From contig NZ_URDP01000050.1 in the NCBI RefSeq assembly GCF_900546705.1, forward strand, positions 1 to 12,617: a stretch of DNA of 12,617 nt. The letters run 5' to 3'. The position numbers were made by a program, and so were the translations under genes. Every line of letters starts with the position of its first letter. Positions within the stretch are counted from its first letter, which is position 1. The notes beneath the pieces are model-generated. The model saw nothing but the letters and a program-made list of their open reading frames with translations, was not told the origin of the DNA and searched no databases. Origin of the DNA: an uncultured Oscillibacter sp. Lineage in GTDB: Bacteria; Bacillota; Clostridia; Oscillospirales; Oscillospiraceae. Below are positions 5,801 to 12,617 of the stretch, piece by piece.

Positions 5801-6433
5801 ATGAAGATTGTAGCCATCAACGGAAGCCCCCGGAAAAACGGAAATACCGCCCGGCTTTTGGAGGCCGTGGGCAAAGAGGTGACGGCCGCCGGCGTGGAGT
5901 TCCAGGTGTTCCAGCCCGGTCCCCGGGTCCACCCCTGCATGGCCTGCTATCACTGCCTGAATACCGGCTCGCTGCGCTGCGTGCAGACCGACGACATGGT
6001 CAACGACATCATTGCCGCCTGCATCGAAGCCGACGGCATCTTGCTGGCCAGCCCCGTGTACCACGGCAGCATCGCCGGCGGCATGAAGTGCGTGCTGGAC
6101 CGGATGATGCTTGCCGGCGGCTGCGGGGAAAACCAGTTCCACCACAAGGTGGGCGGTGCGTTGTGCACGCTGCGCCGCAGCGGCGGTATGGAGACGTACC
6201 AGCAGCTGCTGGGCGTCATGGACGCCATGGAGATGGTCATTGTGACCTCCGACTATTGGGGCGCCGTCCACGGGGCGGACCCGGGCGAGTGTTTGCAGGA
6301 TACGGAGGGCATGGAGGTGGCCTGCAAGCTGGGCCGCAACATGGCCTGGACGGTGAAGGCGCTGGCTGCCGCCAGGGAGACGCTGCCGCCTCCGGTCACC
6401 GGCCACCGCACCATGACCAACTTTGTCCGTTAA
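5801..6433 (+). CDS. Flavodoxin-family NAD(P)H oxidoreductase, iron-sulfur flavoprotein type
   Basis: The 210-residue protein has the NADPH-dependent FMN reductase/flavodoxin fold. The FMN phosphate loop is NGSPRKNGNTARLL (7-20), and LLASPVYHGSIAGGMK (81-96) provides the isoalloxazine-side loop. Cysteines C46, C49, C52 and C60 are spaced CX2CX2CX7C, matching the compact 4Fe-4S motif described for archaeal and anaerobe iron-sulfur flavoproteins, which pass electrons from ferredoxin and can reduce O2 or peroxide. The in vivo substrate is unknown. AGGAGG (5787-5792) is 8 bases before the ATG; an in-frame upstream ATG at 5723 overlaps the terminator T-run region and the promoter, and was rejected. 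The gene appears monocistronic. Related proteins in gut anaerobes are usually annotated simply as flavodoxin family, and the cluster is not proven. Confidence 0.88.
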   Translation: MKIVAINGSPRKNGNTARLLEAVGKEVTAAGVEFQVFQPGPRVHPCMACYHCLNTGSLRCVQTDDMVNDIIAACIEADGILLASPVYHGSIAGGMKCVLDRMMLAGGCGENQFHHKVGGALCTLRRSGGMETYQQLLGVMDAMEMVIVTSDYWGAVHGADPGECLQDTEGMEVACKLGRNMAWTVKALAAARETLPPPVTGHRTMTNFVR

Positions 6434-6525
6434 AAAATCCCGCCGGTCTGTCACCTTTTTCTTTGTCAGTGCATCTTTATAGATGACCGGTCCCGAAACC
6501 AAGAAAAGGAGAACGCCCTGAAGCC

Positions 6526-7014
6526 ATGATGGAAGCCGTGCTGGACAAGGAAATATTCTGTGCCCGCGTCATCCAGAACCAGGAGACGCTCTTCCGCACC
6601 GCCAAGGCCATCCTCCGCAACGACGAGGACGCCGAGGACGCTGTGCAGGAGGCCATCTGCGCCGCCTTTGAGCGGCGGGATTCCCTGCGGGACCTGGAGA
6701 AGTTCCGGCCGTGGCTTTTGCGCATCCTGGCCAACAAGTGCTACGACGCCTGCCGCAAGCGCAGACCCTCCGTGGACCTTTCGGACGTGGAGGACTGCCT
6801 GTGCGCTCCGGAGACGGATCCAACGGAGCGCATGACGCTCTGGCAGGCGGTCATGTCACTGGGCGACGATCTCCGTGCCCCGGTCACCTTGTTCTACTAT
6901 GATGGGTTGTCCATCCGGGAGATCAGCGGTGTCCTGGGCATCAGCGAAGCGGCGGTGAAGACCCGCCTGTCCCGGGGACGGGCCCGTCTGCGCCGTCTGC
7001 TGAGAGAAGAGTGA
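6526..7014 (+). CDS. ECF (sigma-70 family) RNA polymerase sigma factor
   Basis: This is an alternative sigma factor of the extracytoplasmic function group, 162 aa. Region 2 covers residues about 18-82 with DEDAEDAVQEA (33-43) for core binding and -10 recognition. Region 4 covers about 104-158, with the helix-turn-helix YYDGLSIREISGVLGISEAAVKTR split across 124-147 for -35 recognition. A typical short linker without region 3 joins them. AGGAG (6507-6511) is 14 bases from the ATG at 6526 and 17 from the next ATG, longer than usual, so initiation may be weak. It is the first gene of an operon whose second gene encodes an RsiV-like anti-sigma factor; this suggests a membrane-stress sigma factor of the SigV type. 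I could not identify a convincing self-recognised promoter in the 92-bp upstream gap. Confidence 0.92.
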   Translation: MMEAVLDKEIFCARVIQNQETLFRTAKAILRNDEDAEDAVQEAICAAFERRDSLRDLEKFRPWLLRILANKCYDACRKRRPSVDLSDVEDCLCAPETDPTERMTLWQAVMSLGDDLRAPVTLFYYDGLSIREISGVLGISEAAVKTRLSRGRARLRRLLREE

Positions 7015-7022
7015 GGTGCAAA

Positions 7023-7874
7023 ATGGATCGATTTGACGAAGAATTGAAGGCGAGGGCGAAAAAGGAGCCGTTCCCTCTGCCGGAGGACTATGCCGGCAGG
7101 GTGTTTCGTACCTGTGCGGCGCTGCAGGAGACAGACATGAAGCCCAGCAACAAATCCAAAAGGAAAAGCGCTGCCTGGTGGGGCGGGTGGATTGCCGCCG
7201 CCCTGGCACTGTTCGTGGCGGTACCCAACGCATCCCCCACTGCCGCGGCGGCTATGGCGGATATCCCGGTGCTGGGCGCCATCGTGGAGCTGGTGACCTT
7301 TCGTACCTATACCTATGACGACGGCCACAGCTTCGCCGACGTGCAGGTGCCCCAGCTGGAGGGCAGCCAGGCGGCAGAAGAGGTCAGCGACCAGGTACAG
7401 GCGTACACGGATCAGCTGATCGCCCAGTTCAAAGAGGATTGCAAGAGCGTAGGCGAGGGCTATCAGGGGCTGGACGTGACCACCTCCGTGGTGACCAACA
7501 GCGATACCTGGTTCACCCTCCGGGTGGACGCGGTGAAAACCCAGGCCAGCGGCTTTGAGTTCAGCCGCTTTTACCACATCGACAAGACCACCGGTCAGGT
7601 GGTCACGCTGAAGGACCTGTTCCGGGAGGGCGCCGACTACGTGACGGCCCTGTCGGACGAGGTGCGCCGGCAGATGGACGAGCGGATGGCTGCCGACGAG
7701 ACGCAGGCCTACTTCCCCGAGCAGTTTACAGGCATTGATCCCAACCAGAACTTCTACTGGGATGCCGACGGCGCGCTGGTGCTGGTTTTTGACGAGTACT
7801 CCATTGCTGCCGGCTCTATGGGAATGCCGGAGTTCACCATCCCCTCCGCCGTGTATGAGGGCCTTTTGAAATGA
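7023..7874 (+). CDS. RsiV-like transmembrane anti-sigma factor (DUF3298/DUF4163-type extracellular domain)
   Basis: The protein (283 aa) probably holds the upstream sigma factor at the membrane and senses an external signal. Residues 1-50 are a charged cytoplasmic segment, the presumed sigma-binding part. Residues about 51-70 form one transmembrane helix (AAWWGGWIAAALALFVAV). The rest is extracellular, with a DUF4163-like portion (about 92-185) and a DUF3298-like end containing TGQVVTLKDLF (190-200) and FDEYSIAAGSMGMPEF (256-271). This matches Bacillus subtilis RsiV, a receptor for lysozyme; whether this protein binds lysozyme is not shown. The start is ATG 7023, because GAGG (7013-7016) overlaps the sigma stop codon and gives 6-base spacing; a GTG at 7011 would overlap the sigma gene and is less likely. 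Gap to the sigma gene: 8 bp, implying translational coupling. Confidence 0.82.
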   Translation: MDRFDEELKARAKKEPFPLPEDYAGRVFRTCAALQETDMKPSNKSKRKSAAWWGGWIAAALALFVAVPNASPTAAAAMADIPVLGAIVELVTFRTYTYDDGHSFADVQVPQLEGSQAAEEVSDQVQAYTDQLIAQFKEDCKSVGEGYQGLDVTTSVVTNSDTWFTLRVDAVKTQASGFEFSRFYHIDKTTGQVVTLKDLFREGADYVTALSDEVRRQMDERMAADETQAYFPEQFTGIDPNQNFYWDADGALVLVFDEYSIAAGSMGMPEFTIPSAVYEGLLK

Positions 7875-7885
7875 GGGGCGGGCGG

Positions 7886-8212
7886 ATGAAACGGCTGGTA
7901 CTGCTGACGGCGGTACTGGTGCTGGCGGTGTGTCTGGCCGCCGGCTGCAAAAGCGGCAAACAGCAGGATGCCCAGGAGGCTGCGGACAGCAGCACCCTGA
8001 CGGGCACGCTGGACGAAGTGAAGGACTTTATGTTCACAGTCACAGACGAGACGGGCAGTGCCTATGTGTTTCCCGTGGAGGAGGGCAGCAAGCCCAAGGG
8101 ACTGGAGGACGTGTCGGTGGGCGATACGGTCACTGTCACCTACTCCGGGACCCTCTCCCAGGTGGATGGCCTGGATGGGTCGGTGCTCTCCGTGGAAAAA
8201 GCGGAATCATAA
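7886..8212 (+). CDS. Small lipoprotein of the sigma/anti-sigma operon
   Basis: The 108-residue protein has a lipoprotein signal: MKR followed by a hydrophobic run and the lipobox LAAGC with the lipidated Cys at residue 21. A short polar linker precedes a compact domain (about 39-105), TLTGTLDEVKDFMFTVTD then VGDTVTVTYSGTL, whose pattern suggests a small OB- or SH3-like beta barrel. I do not recognise a named family. It begins 11 bases after the anti-sigma stop; an alternative ATG at 7871 overlaps that stop (ATGA) and would add 5 residues. GAGG precedes both by 9 bases, and the start with KR directly before the hydrophobic segment is preferred. Its placement suggests it is controlled by, or modulates, the sigma/anti-sigma pair on the outer face of the membrane; this is inference. 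Confidence 0.75.
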   Translation: MKRLVLLTAVLVLAVCLAAGCKSGKQQDAQEAADSSTLTGTLDEVKDFMFTVTDETGSAYVFPVEEGSKPKGLEDVSVGDTVTVTYSGTLSQVDGLDGSVLSVEKAES

Positions 8213-8215
8213 GAA

Positions 8216-8249
8216 AAGAGCCGGACGGCACAGCCGTCCGGCTCTTTTT
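8216..8249 (+). terminator. Bidirectional intrinsic terminator between the sigma operon and comM
   Basis: A perfect 14-bp stem AAGAGCCGGACGGC/GCCGTCCGGCTCTT (8216-8229 with 8233-8246) with a 3-nt loop and a T5 run (8245-8249). On the opposite strand the stem ends in CTCTTTTCTT, so it can also end comM transcription. It begins 3 bases after the lipoprotein stop, and the comM stop codon (8251-8249) overlaps its T-run. Confidence 0.92.
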
Positions 8250-9766
8250 CATCCTCGCAGGATGTCGGTATTCCGGTATTGGATGGCCTCCGCCAGGTGG
8301 GACGGATCAATATCCTCTGCGCCGTCCAGGTCGGCAATGGTACGGGCCACCCGCAAAATGCGGTCGTGGGAGCGGGCGGTGAGGCCCATGCGGTCGAAGG
8401 CGCTTTTCATCAGGGCGTCTCCTGCCGCGTCCAGGCGGCACAGCCGTCCAATCATATCCGGAGGCATGGCGGCATTGCAGGCCACATTCGTCCCCGCAAA
8501 GCGCCGGGCCTGGATGGCCCGGGCCGCGTCTACCCGGGCCTTTACCGCCGCTGAGGACTCGGCCCTCTGCCGGCGCCGGATGGCGTCGTACTCCACCGAC
8601 GGTACGTTTACATGCAGGTCGATGCGGTCCAGCAGGGGACCGGAGATCTTCTCCACATACCGCTCCACCTCCCGGGGCGAGCAGGTGCACTTTCCCGACG
8701 GGTGCCCCCGCCAGCCGCACCGGCAGGGGTTCATGGCGGCAATGAGCTGGAACCGGGCGGGCAGGTGCAGCGTGCCGGATGCCCGGGAAATGGTCACGTC
8801 CCCCTCCTCCAGAGGCTGGCGCATGGCCTCCAGCACGTCCCGCCGGAACTCCGGCAGCTCGTCGAGAAACAGCACGCCGTTATGGGCCAGGGACATCTCT
8901 CCCGGACGCAGCTGCGCACCTCCGCCGGTAAGGGCGGCGGCAGAGGCGGTGTGGTGAGGGGCGCGGAAGGGGCGCCGGGTCAGCAGGGGCCGGGCGGGAT
9001 CACTCATTCCGGCTACCGACCAGATGGCCGAGGTCTCCAGTGCCTCCGGGCGGGTCATGTCCGGCAGAATGGAGGGCAGGCGCTTGGCCAGCATGGATTT
9101 GCCTGCGCCGGGAGAGCCGATGAGCAGCAGGTTGTGGCCTCCGGCGGCGGCGATCTCCAGAGCCCGCTTCACGTTTTCCTGGCCCATGACGTCGGCCAGG
9201 TCGGGGAGTGGGTCGCCGTCAGGCTCCGGCGTCCAAGCCGGCGCGGGGGAGAGGGATGCCCGGCCGGACAAGTGGGCGGCCAGCGCCTGCACGTTGGGGA
9301 CGCCGTAGACGGTAAGTCCCTGGGCCAGTGTGGCCTCGGCCGCGTTTTCGGCCGGCACGAACAGCTGGCGGATTCCCGCCTGGGCGGCGGCCAGAGCCAT
9401 GGGCAGCACGCCCCGTACGCCCCGCACCGCTCCGGTCAGGGACAGCTCTCCCAAAAAGGCGGCGTCGCCGGGCGGGGGCGGAAGCTCCCCGGCGGCGGCC
9501 AGCACGCCTACCAGAATGGGCAGGTCGTAGACGGTACCCGCCTTTTTCTCTCCCGCCGGGGCCAGATTGACCGTAATGCGGCTGACGGGGAACTTGGCCC
9601 CGCAGTTTTTCACCGCCGCGCGCACCCGCTCCCGGGCCTCCCGCACGGCGGCGTCCGGCAGCCCCACGATATCAAAGGCCGGCAGTCCGCCGGAGAGAAA
9701 GCACTCCGCACTGACGGCGTACCCGGCAATGCCGGTCAGCCCCAGGGAGCGCACGGAAACCACCAT
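8249..9766 (-). CDS. comM: YifB/ComM family magnesium-chelatase-like AAA+ ATPase
   Basis: The protein is full length for the family (505 aa). Residues 1-165 are the ChlI/Lon-protease-like N-domain with GLPDAAVREARERVRAA (35-51). The AAA+ core has the Walker A motif GSPGAGKS (217-224), the family signature RPFRAPHHTAS (265-275), Walker B VLFLDELPEF (298-307) and LLDRIDLHV (378-386). A Cys cluster (C348, C350, C360, C362 in PCRCGWRG...GKCTC) probably binds zinc. The C-terminal Mg-chelatase-associated helical domain ends the protein. ComM is a hexameric helicase that promotes branch migration during natural transformation in Gram-negatives; its role in Firmicutes is less clear. GGAGGTGA (9780-9773) lies 6 bases before the ATG. 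It is convergent with the sigma operon and appears monocistronic. Confidence 0.94.
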   Translation of the reverse strand: MVVSVRSLGLTGIAGYAVSAECFLSGGLPAFDIVGLPDAAVREARERVRAAVKNCGAKFPVSRITVNLAPAGEKKAGTVYDLPILVGVLAAAGELPPPPGDAAFLGELSLTGAVRGVRGVLPMALAAAQAGIRQLFVPAENAAEATLAQGLTVYGVPNVQALAAHLSGRASLSPAPAWTPEPDGDPLPDLADVMGQENVKRALEIAAAGGHNLLLIGSPGAGKSMLAKRLPSILPDMTRPEALETSAIWSVAGMSDPARPLLTRRPFRAPHHTASAAALTGGGAQLRPGEMSLAHNGVLFLDELPEFRRDVLEAMRQPLEEGDVTISRASGTLHLPARFQLIAAMNPCRCGWRGHPSGKCTCSPREVERYVEKISGPLLDRIDLHVNVPSVEYDAIRRRQRAESSAAVKARVDAARAIQARRFAGTNVACNAAMPPDMIGRLCRLDAAGDALMKSAFDRMGLTARSHDRILRVARTIADLDGAEDIDPSHLAEAIQYRNTDILRG

Positions 9767-9787
9767 GGATCGTCACCTCCGCATTAA

Positions 9788-9822
9788 AGACTGCCGGCCA
9801 GACTGCCGGCAATCCTTTTTTT
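9788..9822 (+). terminator. Terminator-like hairpin with T7 run, plus-strand orientation, upstream of comM
   Basis: TGCCGGC (9792-9798) pairs with GCCGGCA (9805-9811) around CAGACT, and TTTTTTT (9816-9822) follows 4 bases later. The hairpin contains a tandem 11-base direct repeat (AGACTGCCGGC at 9788-9798 and 9800-9810). No plus-strand gene lies upstream, so if it terminates anything it is antisense or readthrough RNA. On the minus strand it is an A-run followed by a hairpin in the comM leader. Confidence 0.45.
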
Positions 9823-9826
9823 GTTG

Positions 9827-9855
9827 AGTGTACCACAAATTTCCTGTGCTGGGAA
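9827..9855 (-). promoter_or_regulatory. Probable comM promoter
   Basis: On the minus strand TTCCCA (9855-9850), 17-base spacer, TACACT (9832-9827) with an extended TGG just before the -10. The implied start is close to 9820, giving a leader of about 55 nt that would include the hairpin at 9788-9811. Confidence 0.5.
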
Positions 9856-9947
9856 ACCCCTACTTTCAAAACTGCACAATTTTTCCAGCGTCATTTATTG
9901 GAAGCGCAGAAAAGGATATTTTTGTGCAAAAAATAACAAAGCCACCG

Positions 9948-9976
9948 TTTACATGGAAAAAATGAAGTGTTATAAT
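9948..9976 (+). promoter_or_regulatory. Strong sigma-A-type promoter of the PFOR gene
   Basis: TTTACA (9948-9953), 17-base spacer, perfect TATAAT (9971-9976) preceded by an extended TGT. It lies in an AT-rich island about 90 bp before the start codon. It is the closest match to consensus in the window, in line with high expression of a central fermentation enzyme. Confidence 0.82.
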
Positions 9977-10029
9977 ATTGCCGCATGAAAATCTGGGGGA
10001 GAGTGTCCGGATTTCGTGTTTTGGTAAGA

Positions 10030-10048
10030 TTGCCGTCTTCGGCGGCAA
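10030..10048 (+). promoter_or_regulatory. UUCG-capped hairpin just before the PFOR ribosome binding site
   Basis: TTGCCG, a bulged T, then C-TTCG-G closing loop and CGGCAA (10030-10048) form a 7-bp stem ending 4 bases before AGGAGG (10053-10058). There is no T-run, so it is not a terminator. Stabilising the 5' leader or tuning translation is a possible role. Confidence 0.45.
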
Positions 10049-10065
10049 AAACAGGAGGTAAGTTT

Positions 10066-12617
10066 ATGGCAAGAAAGTTCAAGTCCATGGACGGTAACAA
10101 CGCTGCTGCGTACGTCAGCTATGCGTTTACCGAAGTGGCGGGCATCTATCCGATCACCCCGTCCTCTCCCATGGCAGACTTGGTGGACCAGTGGGCTGCC
10201 GCTGGCCAGAAGAACATCTTCGGCACCACCGTCAAGGTGGTGGAGATGCAGTCCGAGGCCGGTGCTTCCGGTACCGTCCACGGCTCTTTGGCCGCCGGTG
10301 CAATGACCACTACCTACACCGCGTCTCAGGGCCTGCTGCTGATGATCCCCAATATGTACAAGATCGCCGGCGAGCTGCTGCCCTGCGTGTTCCACGTCTC
10401 CGCCCGTACCGTTTCTTCCCACGCCCTGAACATCTTCGGTGATCACTCCGACGTCATGGCCTGCCGTCAGACCGGCTTTGCCATGCTGTGCGAGAACGAT
10501 CCCCAGGAGATCATGGATCTGGCGCCTGTGGCTCATCTGGCTGCCATTGAGGGCCGGGTTCCCTTCATCAACTTCTTCGATGGCTTCCGGACCTCTCACG
10601 AGATCCAGAAGGTTGCCTGCTGGGACTACGACGACCTGAAGGAAATGACCAACATGGACGCCGTGGCTGCCTTCCGCAAGCACGCCCTCAACCCCGAGCG
10701 GCCCAACATGCGCGGCTCTCATGAGAACGGCGATATCTTCTTCCAGCACCGTGAGGCCTGCAACCCCTACTACGACGCTCTGCCCGACGTGGTGGAGAAG
10801 TACATGGGCAAGGTCAACGAGAAGCTGGGCACCAACTATCAGCTGTTCAACTACTACGGCGCTCCCGACGCTGACCGCGTCATCATCGCCATGGGCTCCA
10901 TCTGCAACGTGGCCGAAGAGGTCATCGACTACATGAACGCCCACGGTGAGAAGGTCGGCATGGTGAAGGTGCATCTGTATCGTCCCTTCCGGGCCGACAA
11001 GCTGATCGCCGCCATCCCCGCCACCTGCAAGCGCATCGCCGTGCTGGACCGCACCAAGGAGCCCGGCGCTCTGGGCGAGCCTCTGTACATGGATGTTGTC
11101 ACCGCGCTGGCCAACGCCGGCAAGACCGACATCAAGGTCATCGGCGGCCGTTACGGCCTGGGCAGCAAGGACACCCCGCCCGCTTCCGTGTTCGCTGTCT
11201 ATGAGGAGCTGACCAAGGACGAGATGAAGCGTCAGTTCACCATCGGCATTGTGGACGATGTGACTCACCTGAGCCTGGAGGAGAAGCCCGCTCCCGGCGT
11301 TGCTGCCGAGGGCACCATCGAGTGCAAGTTCTGGGGCCTGGGCGGCGATGGTACCGTCGGCGCCAACAAGAACTCCATCAAGATCATCGGCGACCACACC
11401 GACAAGTACGTTCAGGCGTACTTCCAGTATGACTCCAAGAAGACCGGCGGCGTCACCGTCAGCCACCTGCGCTTCGGCGACAAGCCCATCAAGTCTTCCT
11501 ACTACATCAACAAGGCCGACTTCGTGGCCTGCCACGTGCCTTCCTACATCGCCAAGCACTTCCCCATCGTCCGCGATGTGAAGCCCGGCGGCACTTTCCT
11601 CATCAACTGCCAGTGGGACGACAAGGAGCTGGGTGAGAAGCTGGACGCCGCCTCCAAGCGGTACATTGCCCAGAACAACATCCAGGTCTACACCATCGAC
11701 GCCATCGACCTGGCTGCCAAGATCGGCATGGGCAAGCGCACCAACACCATCCTGCAGTCTGCGTTCTTCGCTCTGGCCAAGGTTCTGCCCGAGGCTGACG
11801 CCATCCAGTACATGAAGGACGCCGCCACCCACTCTTACCTGAAGAAGGGCCAGGACGTGGTGGATATGAACCACAAGGCCATCGATGCCGGTGCCACCGC
11901 CTTCCGCAAGTTCGAGGTGCCCGCTGACTGGGCCACCGCCGAGGACAAGCCCGACAACACCGTCCTGACCGGCAAGCCCGAGCTGGTGGAGCAGGTCAAG
12001 ACCATCCTGGATCCCGTGGACAAGATGGACGGCGACAGCCTGCCCGTCTCCGCCTTCGTCAAGCACGTGGACGGCCAGTTCGAGCTGGGCGCCTCCGCTT
12101 ACGAAAAGCGCGGCGTTGCCGTGAACGTCCCCACCTGGGACGCTGCCAAGTGCATCCAGTGCAACAACTGCGCCTATGTCTGCCCCCATGCCACCATCCG
12201 TCCCTATGCCATGACCGAGGAGGAGGCCAAGAACGCTCCCGCCGCCGCCAAGATCGTGGACATCAAGGCCGGCAAGGGCAAGGGCGTGTACAAGTACACC
12301 ATGGCTGTGTCTCCTCTGGACTGCATGGGCTGCGCTGTGTGCGTGGGCCAGTGCCCCGTGGGCGCTCTGACCATGGTTCCTCAGGAGCAGGAAGCCGCTC
12401 AGCAGGAAGTGTTCAACTACTGTGTGGATAAGGTCTCCGAGAAGAAGGACATGCAGGACGACACCGTCAAGGGCAGCCAGTTCCGTCAGCCCATGCTGGA
12501 GTTCTCCGGCTCCTGCGCCGGCTGCGCCGAGACCAGCTATGCCCGCCTGATCACCCAGCTCTTCGGCGATCATATGTACATCTCCAACGCCACCGGCTGC
12601 TCCTCCATCTGGGGCGG
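10066..12617 (+). CDS. nifJ: Pyruvate:ferredoxin (flavodoxin) oxidoreductase, N-terminal 850 codons, runs off right edge
   Basis: This enzyme converts pyruvate and CoA to acetyl-CoA and CO2 and reduces ferredoxin, the central step of clostridial fermentation. The single-chain form is about 1170-1200 residues; roughly the last 330 lie outside. Domain I has YPITPSSP (28-35) and EAGASG. Thr31, Glu64 and Arg114 fall at the same numbers as the pyruvate- and TPP-contacting residues of the Desulfovibrio africanus enzyme. The gamma domain spans about 420-625 and an EKR element is at 680-682. Two ferredoxin-type 4Fe-4S motifs follow: C696/C699/C702/C706 and C753/C756/C759/C763. The TPP-binding domain begins with proximal-cluster cysteines C817, C820 and C845. 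AGGAGG lies 7 bases before the ATG. Codon use is strongly biased to C/G-ending codons, typical of high expression. Confidence 0.97.
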   Translation, partial: MARKFKSMDGNNAAAYVSYAFTEVAGIYPITPSSPMADLVDQWAAAGQKNIFGTTVKVVEMQSEAGASGTVHGSLAAGAMTTTYTASQGLLLMIPNMYKIAGELLPCVFHVSARTVSSHALNIFGDHSDVMACRQTGFAMLCENDPQEIMDLAPVAHLAAIEGRVPFINFFDGFRTSHEIQKVACWDYDDLKEMTNMDAVAAFRKHALNPERPNMRGSHENGDIFFQHREACNPYYDALPDVVEKYMGKVNEKLGTNYQLFNYYGAPDADRVIIAMGSICNVAEEVIDYMNAHGEKVGMVKVHLYRPFRADKLIAAIPATCKRIAVLDRTKEPGALGEPLYMDVVTALANAGKTDIKVIGGRYGLGSKDTPPASVFAVYEELTKDEMKRQFTIGIVDDVTHLSLEEKPAPGVAAEGTIECKFWGLGGDGTVGANKNSIKIIGDHTDKYVQAYFQYDSKKTGGVTVSHLRFGDKPIKSSYYINKADFVACHVPSYIAKHFPIVRDVKPGGTFLINCQWDDKELGEKLDAASKRYIAQNNIQVYTIDAIDLAAKIGMGKRTNTILQSAFFALAKVLPEADAIQYMKDAATHSYLKKGQDVVDMNHKAIDAGATAFRKFEVPADWATAEDKPDNTVLTGKPELVEQVKTILDPVDKMDGDSLPVSAFVKHVDGQFELGASAYEKRGVAVNVPTWDAAKCIQCNNCAYVCPHATIRPYAMTEEEAKNAPAAAKIVDIKAGKGKGVYKYTMAVSPLDCMGCAVCVGQCPVGALTMVPQEQEAAQQEVFNYCVDKVSEKKDMQDDTVKGSQFRQPMLEFSGSCAGCAETSYARLITQLFGDHMYISNATGCSSIWG

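Noticed and set aside
4696..5940. 414-codon minus-strand frame opposite the PepSY gene
   Set aside because: It crosses two promoters and a terminator, and its translation is Val/Ala/His/Gly-rich without domain features; the plus frame has a signal peptide, domains and a ribosome binding site.
9970..12573. 867-codon open frame on the minus strand opposite PFOR
   Set aside because: It is a shadow of the true plus-strand PFOR frame. Strong C/G-ending codon bias removes stop codons from the antisense strand; the translation is low-complexity (G, V, H, D, L) without recognisable motifs, and it crosses the PFOR promoter.

Overview
The window (about 60% GC by eye, dense, short intergenic gaps, strong AGGAGG-type ribosome binding sites, spore-former-type genes, a purine riboswitch and a single-chain pyruvate:ferredoxin oxidoreductase) reads as a chromosomal segment of a high-GC anaerobic Firmicute. 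It best fits a gut clostridium of the Oscillospiraceae/Flavonifractor type. That assignment is inferred from gene content and style; no species-level marker is present. I see no IS element, phage gene, tRNA, rRNA or CRISPR array.

Layout. (1) 1-600: the 5' part of a guanine deaminase gene on the minus strand, preceded by a promoter, a canonical guanine-class purine riboswitch aptamer and an overlapping intrinsic terminator. (2) 602-1357: a ZIP-family metal transporter on the plus strand. (3) 1365-4700: a minus-strand group read as thiI -> cinA -> a small Cys-rich collagen-like protein, closed by a strong terminator. (4) 4748-5724: a divergent plus-strand secreted protein with a copper-amine-oxidase-N-like domain and two PepSY-like repeats, with its own promoter and terminator. 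(5) 5734-6433: an iron-sulfur flavoprotein-type NAD(P)H oxidoreductase. (6) 6526-8249: a three-gene operon of ECF sigma factor, RsiV-like membrane anti-sigma factor and small lipoprotein, closed by a bidirectional terminator. (7) 8249-9855: convergent comM/yifB. (8) 9948-12617: a strong promoter and the first 850 codons of pyruvate:ferredoxin oxidoreductase, running off the right edge.

How the parts work together: the clearest functional units are the riboswitch with guanine deaminase, the sigma/anti-sigma/lipoprotein regulon core, and the thiI-cinA pair (tRNA sulfur modification and nucleotide repair). PFOR is the central fermentation enzyme (pyruvate to acetyl-CoA, CO2 and reduced ferredoxin). 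The remaining genes look like independent transcription units.

Nothing here amounts to a clearly new biological system. The observations most worth following are the apparent OFF-type guanine riboswitch on a catabolic gene, the Cys-rich collagen-like protein at the end of a housekeeping operon, the tandem-PepSY secreted protein, and the sigma/RsiV-like/lipoprotein operon.
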